Origin: a virus
Strand: one strand, 5' to 3'
IMG/VR virus record: IMGVR_UViG_3300034101_001399
Span: 1-41,595 of that record
Length of the DNA stretch: 41,595 nucleotides
The translations under genes and the position numbers were made by a program. This document shows, piece by piece, positions 23,443 to 31,882 of this stretch. The notes below the pieces were generated by a model. That model made no database searches, was not told the DNA's origin, and was given only the letters and a program-made list of their open reading frames with translations. The first letter of the stretch is position 1. The number at the start of each line of letters is the position of its first letter.

Positions 23443-23629
23443 TATTCAACTCCATACTCAAATTTTTGAGATGGTAAACTATGGTAATGGGTTCACAATA
23501 ATGGATTTGTATAGAATGCCAACCTATCTTAGAATGTTTTACTACCAACAATTAGTAAATGCTAAGAAAAAGGAAAACGAAGCTATAGAACAACAAAATA
23601 AGCAATCAAAAGTTAGGATTAATAGATAG
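23414..23629 (+). CDS. Frameshift extension of the gp26-like protein (about 68 aa, +1 frame)
   Basis: After the T run the +1 frame reads GLAPNHSIQLHTQIFEM, then VNYGNGFTIMDLYRMPTYLR, then MFYYQQLVNAKKKENEAIEQ and a basic end, stopping at 23627-23629. The pattern of a short helix, a DLYRMPTYLRMFYYQQL core and a charged coiled tail is what I recall for C-terminal parts of phage tail assembly chaperones. Joined to the upstream gene it gives about 315 residues. An internal ATG at 23471 could yield a separate 52-residue protein, but it has no clear ribosome site and would drop the first 16 codons, which look protein-like. The stop falls in the loop of the terminator that follows. Confidence 0.7.
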   Translation, partial: GFFGLAPNHSIQLHTQIFEMVNYGNGFTIMDLYRMPTYLRMFYYQQLVNAKKKENEAIEQQNKQSKVRINR

Positions 23630-23642
23630 TCCTAACTTTTTT
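23608..23642 (+). terminator. Rho-independent terminator after the frameshifted gene
   Basis: Stem AAAAGTTAGGA (23608-23618) / TCCTAACTTTT (23630-23640) is 11 bp with an 11-base loop and a T run. The extension ORF ends inside the loop. Confidence 0.85.
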
Positions 23643-23650
23643 GTTTATAT

Positions 23651-23660
23651 CATATTTATA
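23651..23660 (+). promoter_or_regulatory. Late-promoter motif CATATTTATA
   Basis: Nine of ten positions match. It ends 25 bases before the ATG at 23686 and restarts transcription after the terminator for the tape measure and baseplate genes. Confidence 0.55.
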
Positions 23661-23685
23661 GTTGTATTATTACAAATAACCGCAT

Positions 23686-23919
23686 ATGGCAAAGAAGTAT
23701 AAAATAAAAAAATCAAATTTAACGGAGTTTTTTGGTTGGTTTTCAAAAAAAGACCCGCCTAAGCAAATTCAACAATTGATTGATGATGATCCTGAGCTAC
23801 AAAAATTAAGAGATAAGATTGATTCTATAACAAGACAGTCTATTCCCAAATTTGAAAAAATGAAAAAGGAAAATCCTAAAGAATACGAAGCACTTAAAAG
23901 TGTAGGATTAGTACCATAA
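23686..23919 (+). CDS. Small basic protein of unknown function ahead of the tape measure gene (77 aa)
   Basis: The protein is lysine-rich and predicted mostly helical: a basic start (MAKKYKIKKSNL), an aromatic FFGWFSKKDPP segment and a charged helix PELQKLRDKIDSITRQS. There are no Cys residues, no signal peptide and no known motif. It lies between the gp26-like chaperone and the tape measure gene, 15 bases ahead of the latter. A role in tape-measure folding or tail initiation would suit the position, but nothing in the sequence proves it. Confidence 0.7.
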   Translation: MAKKYKIKKSNLTEFFGWFSKKDPPKQIQQLIDDDPELQKLRDKIDSITRQSIPKFEKMKKENPKEYEALKSVGLVP

Positions 23920-23934
23920 TAATTGAATTAAATA

Positions 23935-26349
23935 ATGGCCACTATACCTCAACAAGAAGAGCAAAGACTAAAACTATTAGAGCAGATTGAAGCAGCTGAA
24001 AAACGAATTAATGCGCAAAATGAAAAGATAGCTGTATCTAAAGCTAAAGAAGCTAAACGTCTTGAAAAAGTAATGGCTGCTGAAAAAAAGAGTTTAGAAA
24101 CACTAAAGGAAGAACTCAAAGTAACTGAAAAACTTTTATCTACAAATCAAAAGAGGTCAGAGACTTTAAAAAAGCAGGCTCAATTTAAAAAAGAAATATT
24201 AGAAGATAGTGAAAACGAATTAAAATCATTTTCAAAACTATCAACAAGACTTAAAGCAGCATTAAATGATGAAAGCACAGGTTATAGTGCTATAGCTAGT
24301 GTATCTGCAAGAATAAGAGAAATTAATACAAAAATACTTCTTGTTAAAAAAGATGGTAAGAAGTTTACAGACGATGATAGAGCAGCTGCAGCTGATAAAT
24401 TACAAAAATTATTTAGTGAAAAAGAACTTTTAAAACAGCAAAGAGAAGCTCTTCTTTCACAAGTAGAATCTACTCTTGATATTAGAGATACTACTAAAGG
24501 AATGAGTGAGGCTGCAAAAGAAGAATTAAAATTCAAAGAATCTATAAAAGATTTTGATGAAAACACTCAAAAAATCTTTATGGATATGTTTGAGCAACGA
24601 AAGGCATTTCTAGCACAAGAAAAAAGAATTGGGGAAATACAAGAACAGCAGAAAAAAATGTATGATGTAATACCAGATGGTTTAAAATCTATAATTGAAG
24701 GTGTTAGTACATTTCTTAAAATATCAAGTCTTGTAGTACTTGTTTGGGCTGGTATCGCGGCAATCTTTGCATTGGGTGTAAAGGCATTCACAGAATTATC
24801 TGCAGCAGCGAAGAAATTCAGACAAGAAACGGGAATTTTAAATTCTCAAATGGGTGATATTAAAGATAAAGCTGCAGAAGTTACTCAAGAAATGGCTCAT
24901 TTAGGAGTAGAAGCTGAAGATGTATATAATGTAATTACTGAACTTAAAAACGAATTTGGTGATATAGCTAATATATCAAAAGATACAGTAAGAGCATTAA
25001 CGGTATTAAATTCTAATTTTGGAATAGCTAACGAAGATGCAACTGAATTTGTTGCTCAATTACAAGCAATGACTGGATTGAGTGAACAAACTGCAACCAA
25101 TTATGCAATACAGGTAACAAACGTTGCAAAATTGGCAAAAGTAGCACCATCTAAAGTATTTAAAGATATAGCAGAGGCAGCCAAAGATAGTGCTGAATAT
25201 TTTGGAACTGGATTTGATAATATGGCCAAAACTGCAATTGAGGCTAGAAGACTTGGTACTACTTTAAAAGAAGTAATGGGAGTTAGTGAACAACTTTTAG
25301 ATTTTGAAGGTAGTATAGAGCAGGAGTTAAAAGCTAATGCATTTGCACAAGGGCAATTTAATTTAACTCAAGCAAGAGCATTAGCAGCAACAAAGGATTA
25401 TTCGGGTGCATTGGATGAGGTGTTAGACCAAATGGAAAGAGGTGGTAGATTTGCCGATAAAGACCTTTGGACACAAAAAGAATTAGCAAAAACAGTAGCT
25501 AGTACACCTGCGGTTATCCAAAAATTAATTCACCAACGAGAAAAATTAGCGCATTTGGGTGATGATGAAAAGGCATTAGCACTTCAAGCAATAGAAAATG
25601 GATTAGATATTACTAATGCAAGTAAAGAAGATTTACAATTAGCAATAAGTAAATTAAAGACAGAGCAAGAAATGCAAGGACAATTAACAAAAATTATAAA
25701 TTCATTCAAAGGAATTGGTATGGTAATTGGAACTGCAGTACTTCCACTTATACAAGCTATGGTAATGGCTTTAGAACCATTTGCGATGCTTATTAATGGA
25801 ATTGCAACTACATTTGGAAAAATAGGAAATGTGTTAAGTGGAGTATCTAAATCTTTATTTGGAGCAACTGAATTTGGTAGAGGTTTTTTCAAAGTATTAA
25901 AAGGAATAGCTACGGTTGCGTTAATAGCAGGTGGAGCTATGATGGCATTAAGTGGTAATGTATTTGGTGGAGCTGCTTTGGTTATTGCTGGTAGTTCTTT
26001 TTTAAATGGTATTAGTATAGATGATGGTGAAATTGATAAAGAAGGAAATGTTGTAAGTACTCCAAAAGGAACTGTAAGATTAAATTCTGAAGATACATTT
26101 GTTGGAAATAAAAATGGAGTTGTAGCTGGAACAAATTTATTCGGAGGTGGTTCTGAAAATGCAAGTTCTTTATCAAACCAAAAAACATCACAACAAACAA
26201 ACTTTGCTCTTATTAATGAAATACGAGCAATGAGAAACGATTTGAAAACAGGAGGTATCCAAGCGTACGCAAGTATAGACGGTAAGAAATTAAATTCAGG
26301 TTTAATGTCAGTTCAATCTAAAAATACAAGAAATACATTAGGATTATAA
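23935..26349 (+). CDS. Tail tape measure protein (804 aa)
   Basis: It sets tail length and is probably ejected with the DNA. Residues 1-240 are almost continuous charged coiled coil rich in Lys, Glu and Ala. Three hydrophobic segments follow, at about 263-285, 593-627 and 659-690, the last two with the Gly/Ala/Val-rich character usual in tape measure proteins. Between them is a helical region with TAxxFVAQLQAMTGLSEQTA-type sequence. The C-terminus is polar. If the usual figure of about 0.15 nm per residue holds, the tail would be near 120 nm. It follows the chaperone and tube genes in the standard order. Assignment rests on architecture and synteny rather than a motif. Confidence 0.85.
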   Translation: MATIPQQEEQRLKLLEQIEAAEKRINAQNEKIAVSKAKEAKRLEKVMAAEKKSLETLKEELKVTEKLLSTNQKRSETLKKQAQFKKEILEDSENELKSFSKLSTRLKAALNDESTGYSAIASVSARIREINTKILLVKKDGKKFTDDDRAAAADKLQKLFSEKELLKQQREALLSQVESTLDIRDTTKGMSEAAKEELKFKESIKDFDENTQKIFMDMFEQRKAFLAQEKRIGEIQEQQKKMYDVIPDGLKSIIEGVSTFLKISSLVVLVWAGIAAIFALGVKAFTELSAAAKKFRQETGILNSQMGDIKDKAAEVTQEMAHLGVEAEDVYNVITELKNEFGDIANISKDTVRALTVLNSNFGIANEDATEFVAQLQAMTGLSEQTATNYAIQVTNVAKLAKVAPSKVFKDIAEAAKDSAEYFGTGFDNMAKTAIEARRLGTTLKEVMGVSEQLLDFEGSIEQELKANAFAQGQFNLTQARALAATKDYSGALDEVLDQMERGGRFADKDLWTQKELAKTVASTPAVIQKLIHQREKLAHLGDDEKALALQAIENGLDITNASKEDLQLAISKLKTEQEMQGQLTKIINSFKGIGMVIGTAVLPLIQAMVMALEPFAMLINGIATTFGKIGNVLSGVSKSLFGATEFGRGFFKVLKGIATVALIAGGAMMALSGNVFGGAALVIAGSSFLNGISIDDGEIDKEGNVVSTPKGTVRLNSEDTFVGNKNGVVAGTNLFGGGSENASSLSNQKTSQQTNFALINEIRAMRNDLKTGGIQAYASIDGKKLNSGLMSVQSKNTRNTLGL

Positions 26350-26362
26350 AAATATAATATAA

Positions 26363-28300
26363 ATGGCATCTTTAAAAGATTTATTTAAAACAAAAACTAT
26401 ATCAAGCGGACAAACCGCTGAAGTTACATATGCGCCTAAGAATAGTAAAGAAAGGCCAATTAGAACAAATAGTGTTTTAATAAATAATAATGTAATTTCT
26501 ACTTTTAATAAATTTAGATTAAGAAACTCGGAAACAAATTCAGAAACTTTTATTGAAGAAACTCTAACAGGTTTAAGACCATTAAGATTATTATCTTCTC
26601 CATTTTTATATGGTACTAACATTATAAGACTTGCAACAAAAAGTACTTACGCAAAAGATTTGATGATTGCAAATAGAAATACCGGAGATGGTGGTATTGC
26701 TGGTATAGTTGCTGATGTGAGAGTTTCTGTGGCAGGTGCAGTTAATAGTGTGGGATTATATCCATATCCGATTTATCCATCGTTATTGGTAAAGGAAACG
26801 TATAAAGGCCAGAATTTACAAAACGCTTTTGATAAAGGTGAATCTATGAATTTTATTTATGGATTAAAGAAAAAAAGTGAGGGAGTTCCATTTATAGGAA
26901 ATATTATTAATGGTACTATAAAAAATTTAAGAACATCGTTATTAACTAATCAAACCATAGGAGAATTAATAACCGAAGGTAAGAATATAACTACAAAATT
27001 ATTTTTAAGAAATAACGCACTTCAATTTAGAGAGGCAAATACTAGATTTATATTATCTAACACCGCTAATATAAAAACAGGACCATTTTCATATACTCCT
27101 GATAGCACGTACTCTTCACTGTTACTTAAAAAAGATTCGCCGGAAATAAAAGATAGACATGATTTATCATCATTATTAAATTTATATAATAATCCATCTA
27201 CCGAAGAGCAAATAGAATTAGATGAGGCCAAATTACCTTTTAATGCATTAAGTCTTAATCCCGAAAATGCAAAAAAATACAAAGACAAAAAAGGAAAAGA
27301 CCGAAATAAAAGAGTTTTTGGAAATAATCAAAGACTTGCATTATTAGCTGGAGAAAAAAGTGAAGCTGAGATAGCAAAAATGTATTCTTATTATGGAGAG
27401 AAAGGTGATGGTACTGATACTTTTTCAAAAATAGCAGATAATTCTGATTATTCATTACAAAGAAAATATGGAATAAAGAATGGGTCGGATTATATAAATC
27501 AGTTATTACCAGCCTTAAGTGAAAAGGATGCGGCTAGTAAAGCAGATGAGGCTGATTTTGTTACTTTAAAATTTAAATCACCACTATTAACACCAGCTCA
27601 AACTGTTAGGTTTAGAGCAACTATTACTGGATTAACTGAAACGATGACGCCAACTTGGGATACTGCTAAATTTATTGGTAACCCATTCCCATTATACACA
27701 TACAATCAAGTTGAAAGAATGGTTACATTTAATTTTAAAGTATTTTCTTTAAATAGAGCAGAACATGTAACAGCTTGGGAAAAATTAAATTTTTTAACTT
27801 CATTATGTTATCCACAAGAATATAGTAATGTATATTCTCCAACGGATTTTGAAAACGATAAAATGGATAATTACACTCATGTAACTCCACCTTTTATTGA
27901 ATTTACATTGGGTAGTATGTTTGTAAATAAATATGCAATAATAGATAGTTTAAGTTATACTGTTGATGATAGTTACACTTGGGAAACTGGAATTAGTCCA
28001 TTGGAATTTAACAAAGAGACGATGAAATGGGAACGTAACCCCGCTGCATCTAAGGTAAATGTTGAAAATGTTCACATAGGCGGTAAAGGTAAAGCCCAAC
28101 CAGAAAAAGATAAAGCTGAAAAATCATCAACAACTAATTTATCTAAATATATTCTACCTCAAATAATAGATGTGGCTATTTCACTAAAATTAATAGAATC
28201 GGTTGGTACTACAATTGGTAGAAGATATTATACACCACAACCATTCACAGCGGTTTCTGATTTACCTGAAGTTGTGGTACAATCAACTCCTAAACAATAA
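26363..28300 (+). CDS. Baseplate / tail-tube cap-like protein (645 aa)
   Basis: Residues about 405-560 contain a block I associate with T4-like baseplate tube-initiator or cap proteins: VRFRATITGLTETMTPTWD, then FIGNPFPLYTYNQVERMVTF, LNRAEHVTAWEKLNFLTSLCYP, PPFIEFTLGSMFVNKYAIID and DSYTWETGISPLEFN. The N-terminal 400 residues are less familiar, with a lysine-rich low-complexity stretch near 300-320. No signal peptide or catalytic motif is seen. It lies 13 bases after the tape measure and three bases before the LysM wedge-like gene, which fits a central baseplate component such as the gp48/gp54 layer. The exact T4 equivalent is uncertain. Confidence 0.65.
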   Translation: MASLKDLFKTKTISSGQTAEVTYAPKNSKERPIRTNSVLINNNVISTFNKFRLRNSETNSETFIEETLTGLRPLRLLSSPFLYGTNIIRLATKSTYAKDLMIANRNTGDGGIAGIVADVRVSVAGAVNSVGLYPYPIYPSLLVKETYKGQNLQNAFDKGESMNFIYGLKKKSEGVPFIGNIINGTIKNLRTSLLTNQTIGELITEGKNITTKLFLRNNALQFREANTRFILSNTANIKTGPFSYTPDSTYSSLLLKKDSPEIKDRHDLSSLLNLYNNPSTEEQIELDEAKLPFNALSLNPENAKKYKDKKGKDRNKRVFGNNQRLALLAGEKSEAEIAKMYSYYGEKGDGTDTFSKIADNSDYSLQRKYGIKNGSDYINQLLPALSEKDAASKADEADFVTLKFKSPLLTPAQTVRFRATITGLTETMTPTWDTAKFIGNPFPLYTYNQVERMVTFNFKVFSLNRAEHVTAWEKLNFLTSLCYPQEYSNVYSPTDFENDKMDNYTHVTPPFIEFTLGSMFVNKYAIIDSLSYTVDDSYTWETGISPLEFNKETMKWERNPAASKVNVENVHIGGKGKAQPEKDKAEKSSTTNLSKYILPQIIDVAISLKLIESVGTTIGRRYYTPQPFTAVSDLPEVVVQSTPKQ

Positions 28301-28303
28301 AAA

Positions 28304-28594
28304 ATGACAAGTAGATATCAAAATAATTCAACCAAAAAAAATAAAGAAGGTAAGGTTGTATATCAATCTAGAATATATACTAAAATTCCTTTATCTGATA
28401 ATGATGTGTATGTAGCAACTGAAACGGGTGATAGATTGGATTCATTGGCATATGAATATTATGGAGATTCTACTCTTTGGTGGATTATAGCAGCTGCAAA
28501 TAAATTACATAATGGTAAATTTGCATTAGCAGATGGTACGGTGTTAAGAATACCTGCAAATTATATCAATATAATTAATAATTTTATAAACTAA
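28304..28594 (+). CDS. LysM-type baseplate wedge protein, T4 gp53-like (96 aa)
   Basis: Residues about 38-90 form a LysM-like fold of the baseplate type: ETGDRLDSLAYEYYGDSTLWWIIAAANKL, then an LADGTVLRIP strand. This sequence pattern is shared by T4 gp53 and tail protein X, which use the LysM fold to hold baseplate parts together rather than to bind peptidoglycan. The first 30 residues are basic and flexible. The gene starts three bases after the preceding baseplate gene and ends seven bases before the hub-like gene, indicating a co-translated baseplate set. Confidence 0.85.
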   Translation: MTSRYQNNSTKKNKEGKVVYQSRIYTKIPLSDNDVYVATETGDRLDSLAYEYYGDSTLWWIIAAANKLHNGKFALADGTVLRIPANYINIINNFIN

Positions 28595-28601
28595 AAAATA
28601 T

Positions 28602-31028
28602 ATGTTTCCGCAGTTTGAAGAAATTGATTCAGTAATATATAACACTATACTTTCAAGAAATCCAATTAATATTGCAAAAAAAAGTATTTTTATAAGAGCA
28701 ATTTCTGGAGCGGATGATGGTCTTATTTTGGAAAGTAACCCAAATAGAAATATATTTACATCACGTACAGATGGTGTTCTTGGAAGTGTTGCGAATGGAG
28801 CATCAATATATGGTACTAATACATCATCTGGAACTGTTGGTACTAATTGGAACGGTAAAATTATAAATCCAAGTGTAGGTAGGGCTGGTAGACCCAATCC
28901 AATAATTACAATGTTGCATATTGCAGAGGGAACTGACCAAATATCCAGAGAAGCTAATATGAATATAAGTTGTTTTTCATTAGAACAATTAGAATTGATA
29001 CAAAAGTATTTTATGGAACCCGGATTTAGTTTGTTTATTGAATGGGGCTGGAATTCAACGGATGGGCAATTAGGACTAATTAAACCTAATGCAAATAATA
29101 CAAAAGGATATATAACTTCTAATGAAATTTTAGCAGCTGCAAAAGGTAGGGGATTGAATAATGATACGTTAAAAAATATAAGAAAGCAATGTAAGGGAGA
29201 GTATGATTGTTATTTTGGATTCATAACAGGAGGTAGCGTAAAAAGTGAAAGTGATATTTTTAATATTGAAATTAAAATGCAAGGAGTACCATCATTACCA
29301 ACTTACCTTCAATCTCATAATCAATCATTTGTTATTAATAAAAAAGATGGAGCGGTTGATTCAAATAATGGAGTTAATTTATATCCATTGACGGAGGTGT
29401 ATGGTGAACGTGCAATTGGAACTGATGAAGATACGTTAATGAAAAGACGATTTAAAAATATGTTTAATAAATTACCATCACAAAGACAAACCGAAGAAGT
29501 TAAGGAATTGATGTCAAGTTGTAAATCTGGATATTTTATAAACTTTGATGATGTAGTAAAAAATAAAATTACAACTTCAAGTACACTTACTTGGAAAAAA
29601 TTCTTTAATTTAGATTTTGAAGAAGATATTGAAGCTGAGAATGGGCCCATACCTAAAACAAGCTTCATTCAATCCGAAGCATATATAAAATTTTCATTAG
29701 CTATGGATATTTTAAATTCAAATGGTGGATTAATTTACACATCAGCTGGTTCTGATGTATCCATTAAAATAGATACATCGGATACAATATTACCAGCATT
29801 CCCTAATATCTTTTCAACAAAAAAAGATAAAATGGTAATACCTGGCTTTATTCCTGATTTTTCTAAATATTTTGATAATGCACAATTTGTGGACCAGCGT
29901 GATTTATATGAAAAAACTTGGGATAATGAAGGAACTTATAATATAGATACTCAAACGAGAGAAGCAATTGGTTCTGAAAAATTTATTAGATTTGGCCAAC
30001 CAAAATCTATTGAAGAAACAGATGATACACTACCATACAGAGAAGAAGCAAATTATTGGGGTTATTTAAATGACCTTTATGTAAATTTTGATTTTTTTAA
30101 AAATACAATAAGTCAATCAAATAAAAATATAAGAGAAATATTAGAAGATTTATTAAATGGAATGTCCGATGCCGTTAATTCATTTTGGAATTTTCAAATT
30201 ATAGAAGCAAAATCAAAAACAGACGGTAAACTAACTTTTAAAATAATTGATGAAAACTGGTCTGGTCAACTTACTTCGGATACTGGAATTAGAAAATTTC
30301 AACATAGTGGAATGCGTTCTAAATTCTTAGAAGCAAGTTTAGATATGTCAATCCCCGCTGATATGGCAAATCAAATAATAGCTAGACGTAACTCAATAGC
30401 AGTTAATGCAAATCAACCGATAATAGATGCAAACTCTGATAGTAATGTGTCTTTTTTTGGTGGTATTAAGGATGCATTTTTGCAAGTAAGTACAAATAAT
30501 ACTCTACCAACTGCGGAAATTACTGCAGCACCCACACCTACGGCTGTAACAACATCCACAGAGGCAGGAACAACCGAGTCAACAACCCAACCAACAACAA
30601 ATACAGCAGCACCAGAGGAACCTGATTATTATTCTGAAAATTTAGAAAAATTAACTATACTTCCAAAGACAGATTTTATATCCGATAACTTCAGCTTCCC
30701 AACAAACAGAGCTGAACTTAATTTAAGTTTTAATATCTATACATTTGATGATATTAACTTATTTGATGTTATTAGAAATAAAACATTTTACACATACAAA
30801 AAAGGTACAGAATCATCAAACAAAAGAGTTTCTCCTTTATTACCTATAAAATATTCATTCAAAACATATGGTATTAGTGGATTGGAGAGGGGCAATATAT
30901 TTCATGTGGATGGTATCCCTAAAAGATATTCAAATTTTGGATTTTTTCAAATAACACAATATGAGCAAGAAATTAGTGATTCATTATGGACTACTACAGT
31001 ATCTGGCGATTTTAGACAATATCAATAA
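28602..31028 (+). CDS. Large baseplate hub-like protein (808 aa)
   Basis: The N-terminal third contains NPIITMLHIAEGTDQISREA followed by MNISCFSLEQLELIQKYFME and PGFSLFIEWGWNS, a segment I recall from large baseplate proteins of environmental myoviruses. The last 110 residues (YSFKTYGISGLERGNIFHVD, then FFQITQYEQEISDSLWTTTV) look like the end of hub proteins of the gp27/gpD type, in which a strand-rich domain interfaces with the tube. Residues about 640-680 are a Thr/Ala/Pro-rich linker. No lysozyme motif is visible, so if this is the hub the cell-wall enzyme is elsewhere. It follows the LysM wedge gene by seven bases. Confidence 0.65.
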   Translation: MFPQFEEIDSVIYNTILSRNPINIAKKSIFIRAISGADDGLILESNPNRNIFTSRTDGVLGSVANGASIYGTNTSSGTVGTNWNGKIINPSVGRAGRPNPIITMLHIAEGTDQISREANMNISCFSLEQLELIQKYFMEPGFSLFIEWGWNSTDGQLGLIKPNANNTKGYITSNEILAAAKGRGLNNDTLKNIRKQCKGEYDCYFGFITGGSVKSESDIFNIEIKMQGVPSLPTYLQSHNQSFVINKKDGAVDSNNGVNLYPLTEVYGERAIGTDEDTLMKRRFKNMFNKLPSQRQTEEVKELMSSCKSGYFINFDDVVKNKITTSSTLTWKKFFNLDFEEDIEAENGPIPKTSFIQSEAYIKFSLAMDILNSNGGLIYTSAGSDVSIKIDTSDTILPAFPNIFSTKKDKMVIPGFIPDFSKYFDNAQFVDQRDLYEKTWDNEGTYNIDTQTREAIGSEKFIRFGQPKSIEETDDTLPYREEANYWGYLNDLYVNFDFFKNTISQSNKNIREILEDLLNGMSDAVNSFWNFQIIEAKSKTDGKLTFKIIDENWSGQLTSDTGIRKFQHSGMRSKFLEASLDMSIPADMANQIIARRNSIAVNANQPIIDANSDSNVSFFGGIKDAFLQVSTNNTLPTAEITAAPTPTAVTTSTEAGTTESTTQPTTNTAAPEEPDYYSENLEKLTILPKTDFISDNFSFPTNRAELNLSFNIYTFDDINLFDVIRNKTFYTYKKGTESSNKRVSPLLPIKYSFKTYGISGLERGNIFHVDGIPKRYSNFGFFQITQYEQEISDSLWTTTVSGDFRQYQ

Positions 31029-31037
31029 TAATTAAAT

Positions 31038-31397
31038 ATGGATGTAAATAGATACAATAAACTAAATGGCTCATTTTTAAACAATAATTTTTCTACCGAA
31101 AAAATAGCAGCATATATCCCAACGCCAACGGATAATGATTATAAAAATGCTTATATTTACAGATATTTTGCACAAAAATCCAATGATACAAATTCATATA
31201 TTTATGAAATTGAAAGTAAATCTGTAGGTAGTATTGAATTGAAGTTTTACACAATTGTTAAAGTAAAGTGGAGATTGATTGGAAATGCTGAACAAATAAA
31301 ACAATCTAATTTTAATTCTATAAAATTGCATTTGAAAAAGATACCATTACTATATTTGTATCTTCCCAACCTTTTACAATTCGCAACCCCAAACTAA
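31038..31397 (+). CDS. Small protein at the end of the baseplate cluster (119 aa)
   Basis: The sequence begins MDVNRYNKLNGSFLNNNF and includes AYIYRYFAQKSNDTNSYIYE and a C-terminal LYLYLPNLLQFATPN. It is aromatic-rich with no export signal. I associate this pattern (R-Y-F-x-QKSND near the middle, LPNLLQF at the end) with unnamed baseplate-neighbour proteins in T4-related environmental phages, without knowing a function. It starts nine bases after the hub-like gene. It is the last gene before the tmRNA, whose promoter begins one base after its stop. Confidence 0.6.
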   Translation: MDVNRYNKLNGSFLNNNFSTEKIAAYIPTPTDNDYKNAYIYRYFAQKSNDTNSYIYEIESKSVGSIELKFYTIVKVKWRLIGNAEQIKQSNFNSIKLHLKKIPLLYLYLPNLLQFATPN

Positions 31398-31429
31398 TTT
31401 GGTGGATTGGATTATTTTTCGTATATTTA
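31398..31429 (+). promoter_or_regulatory. Host-type promoter for the tmRNA gene
   Basis: TTTG (31398-31401), a 20-base spacer and TATATTTA (31422-31429) match the Bacteroidetes TTTG / TAnnTTTG consensus with one change in the last base. The tmRNA 5' end is 11 bases after the box. Confidence 0.6.
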
Positions 31430-31439
31430 CATATTATAT

Positions 31440-31825
31440 GGGGATGCCTTGGACTTGATTGCAATGAGAATGGTAGTACCACACGTAGACAGAAGTGCTA
31501 GATGTCTTTAAATCTGTACAAAACAATAACTGACGAAATGTCAACTATGACCTTTGATTCTATGATGGAATTCATTGGTGCATCTGAGTACGCATACGCT
31601 GCTTAGTTCATTCCGCATCACTCGTGGAACATTTAAATAGAAGTGAACAAAACGGAGCTCTACTTATCGGCTCTTAAAAACTGATAGGTTGGTGGAAAGC
31701 TGTACTAACCATACGGCCCCAATTATTTTGGAAAGTGAATAAGATTAAACTTTACCTAAACGTGTAATATGCTGGTATTATGATTACTTTGTAAGACAGG
31801 GGTTCGATTCCCCTCATCTCCACCA
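31440..31825 (+). ncRNA. ssrA: Transfer-messenger RNA (tmRNA), about 386 nt
   Basis: tmRNA rescues stalled ribosomes: charged with alanine, it adds a degradation tag. The ends form an alanyl-tRNA-like domain. GGGGATG (31440-31446) pairs with CATCTCC (31815-31821), including one G-U. A T arm AGGGG / TTCGATT / CCCCT spans 31798-31814, and an encoded CCA ends at 31825. The D-like region GGACTTGATTGC resembles the usual GGATTCGAC. The tag frame reads GGT GCA TCT GAG TAC GCA TAC GCT GCT TAG (31577-31606), giving GASEYAYAA. It is nine residues long like the Bacteroides tag I recall (GETNYALAA). Paired blocks after the tag fit pseudoknots. It has its own promoter and terminator. I see no gene for SmpB in this window. 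Confidence 0.92.
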
Positions 31826-31867
31826 AAATCCCATTCTACATTAATTTGGTAGTTTGGGATTTTTTTT
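31826..31867 (+). terminator. Terminator immediately after the tmRNA
   Basis: AAATCCCA (31826-31833) pairs with TGGGATTT (31855-31862). An inner CTAC / GTAG pairing extends the stem, and a run of Ts to 31867 follows. It overlaps the next gene's promoter. Confidence 0.85.
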
Positions 31868-31876
31868 GTATCTTTG
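31845..31876 (+). promoter_or_regulatory. Host-type promoter for the polymerase-like gene
   Basis: TTTG (31845-31848), 20 bases, then TATCTTTG (31869-31876) is a full match to the Bacteroidetes consensus. The ATG at 31883 begins seven bases after the box, so the transcript may be leaderless or nearly so. Confidence 0.65.
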
Positions 31877-31882
31877 TATCCT

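Noticed and set aside
31502-31606. A 34-codon ORF starting ATG at 31502 and ending at the tmRNA tag stop
   Set aside because: It lies inside the tmRNA. The upstream codons are the 5' pseudoknot region, and the tag most likely resumes at GGT 31577.
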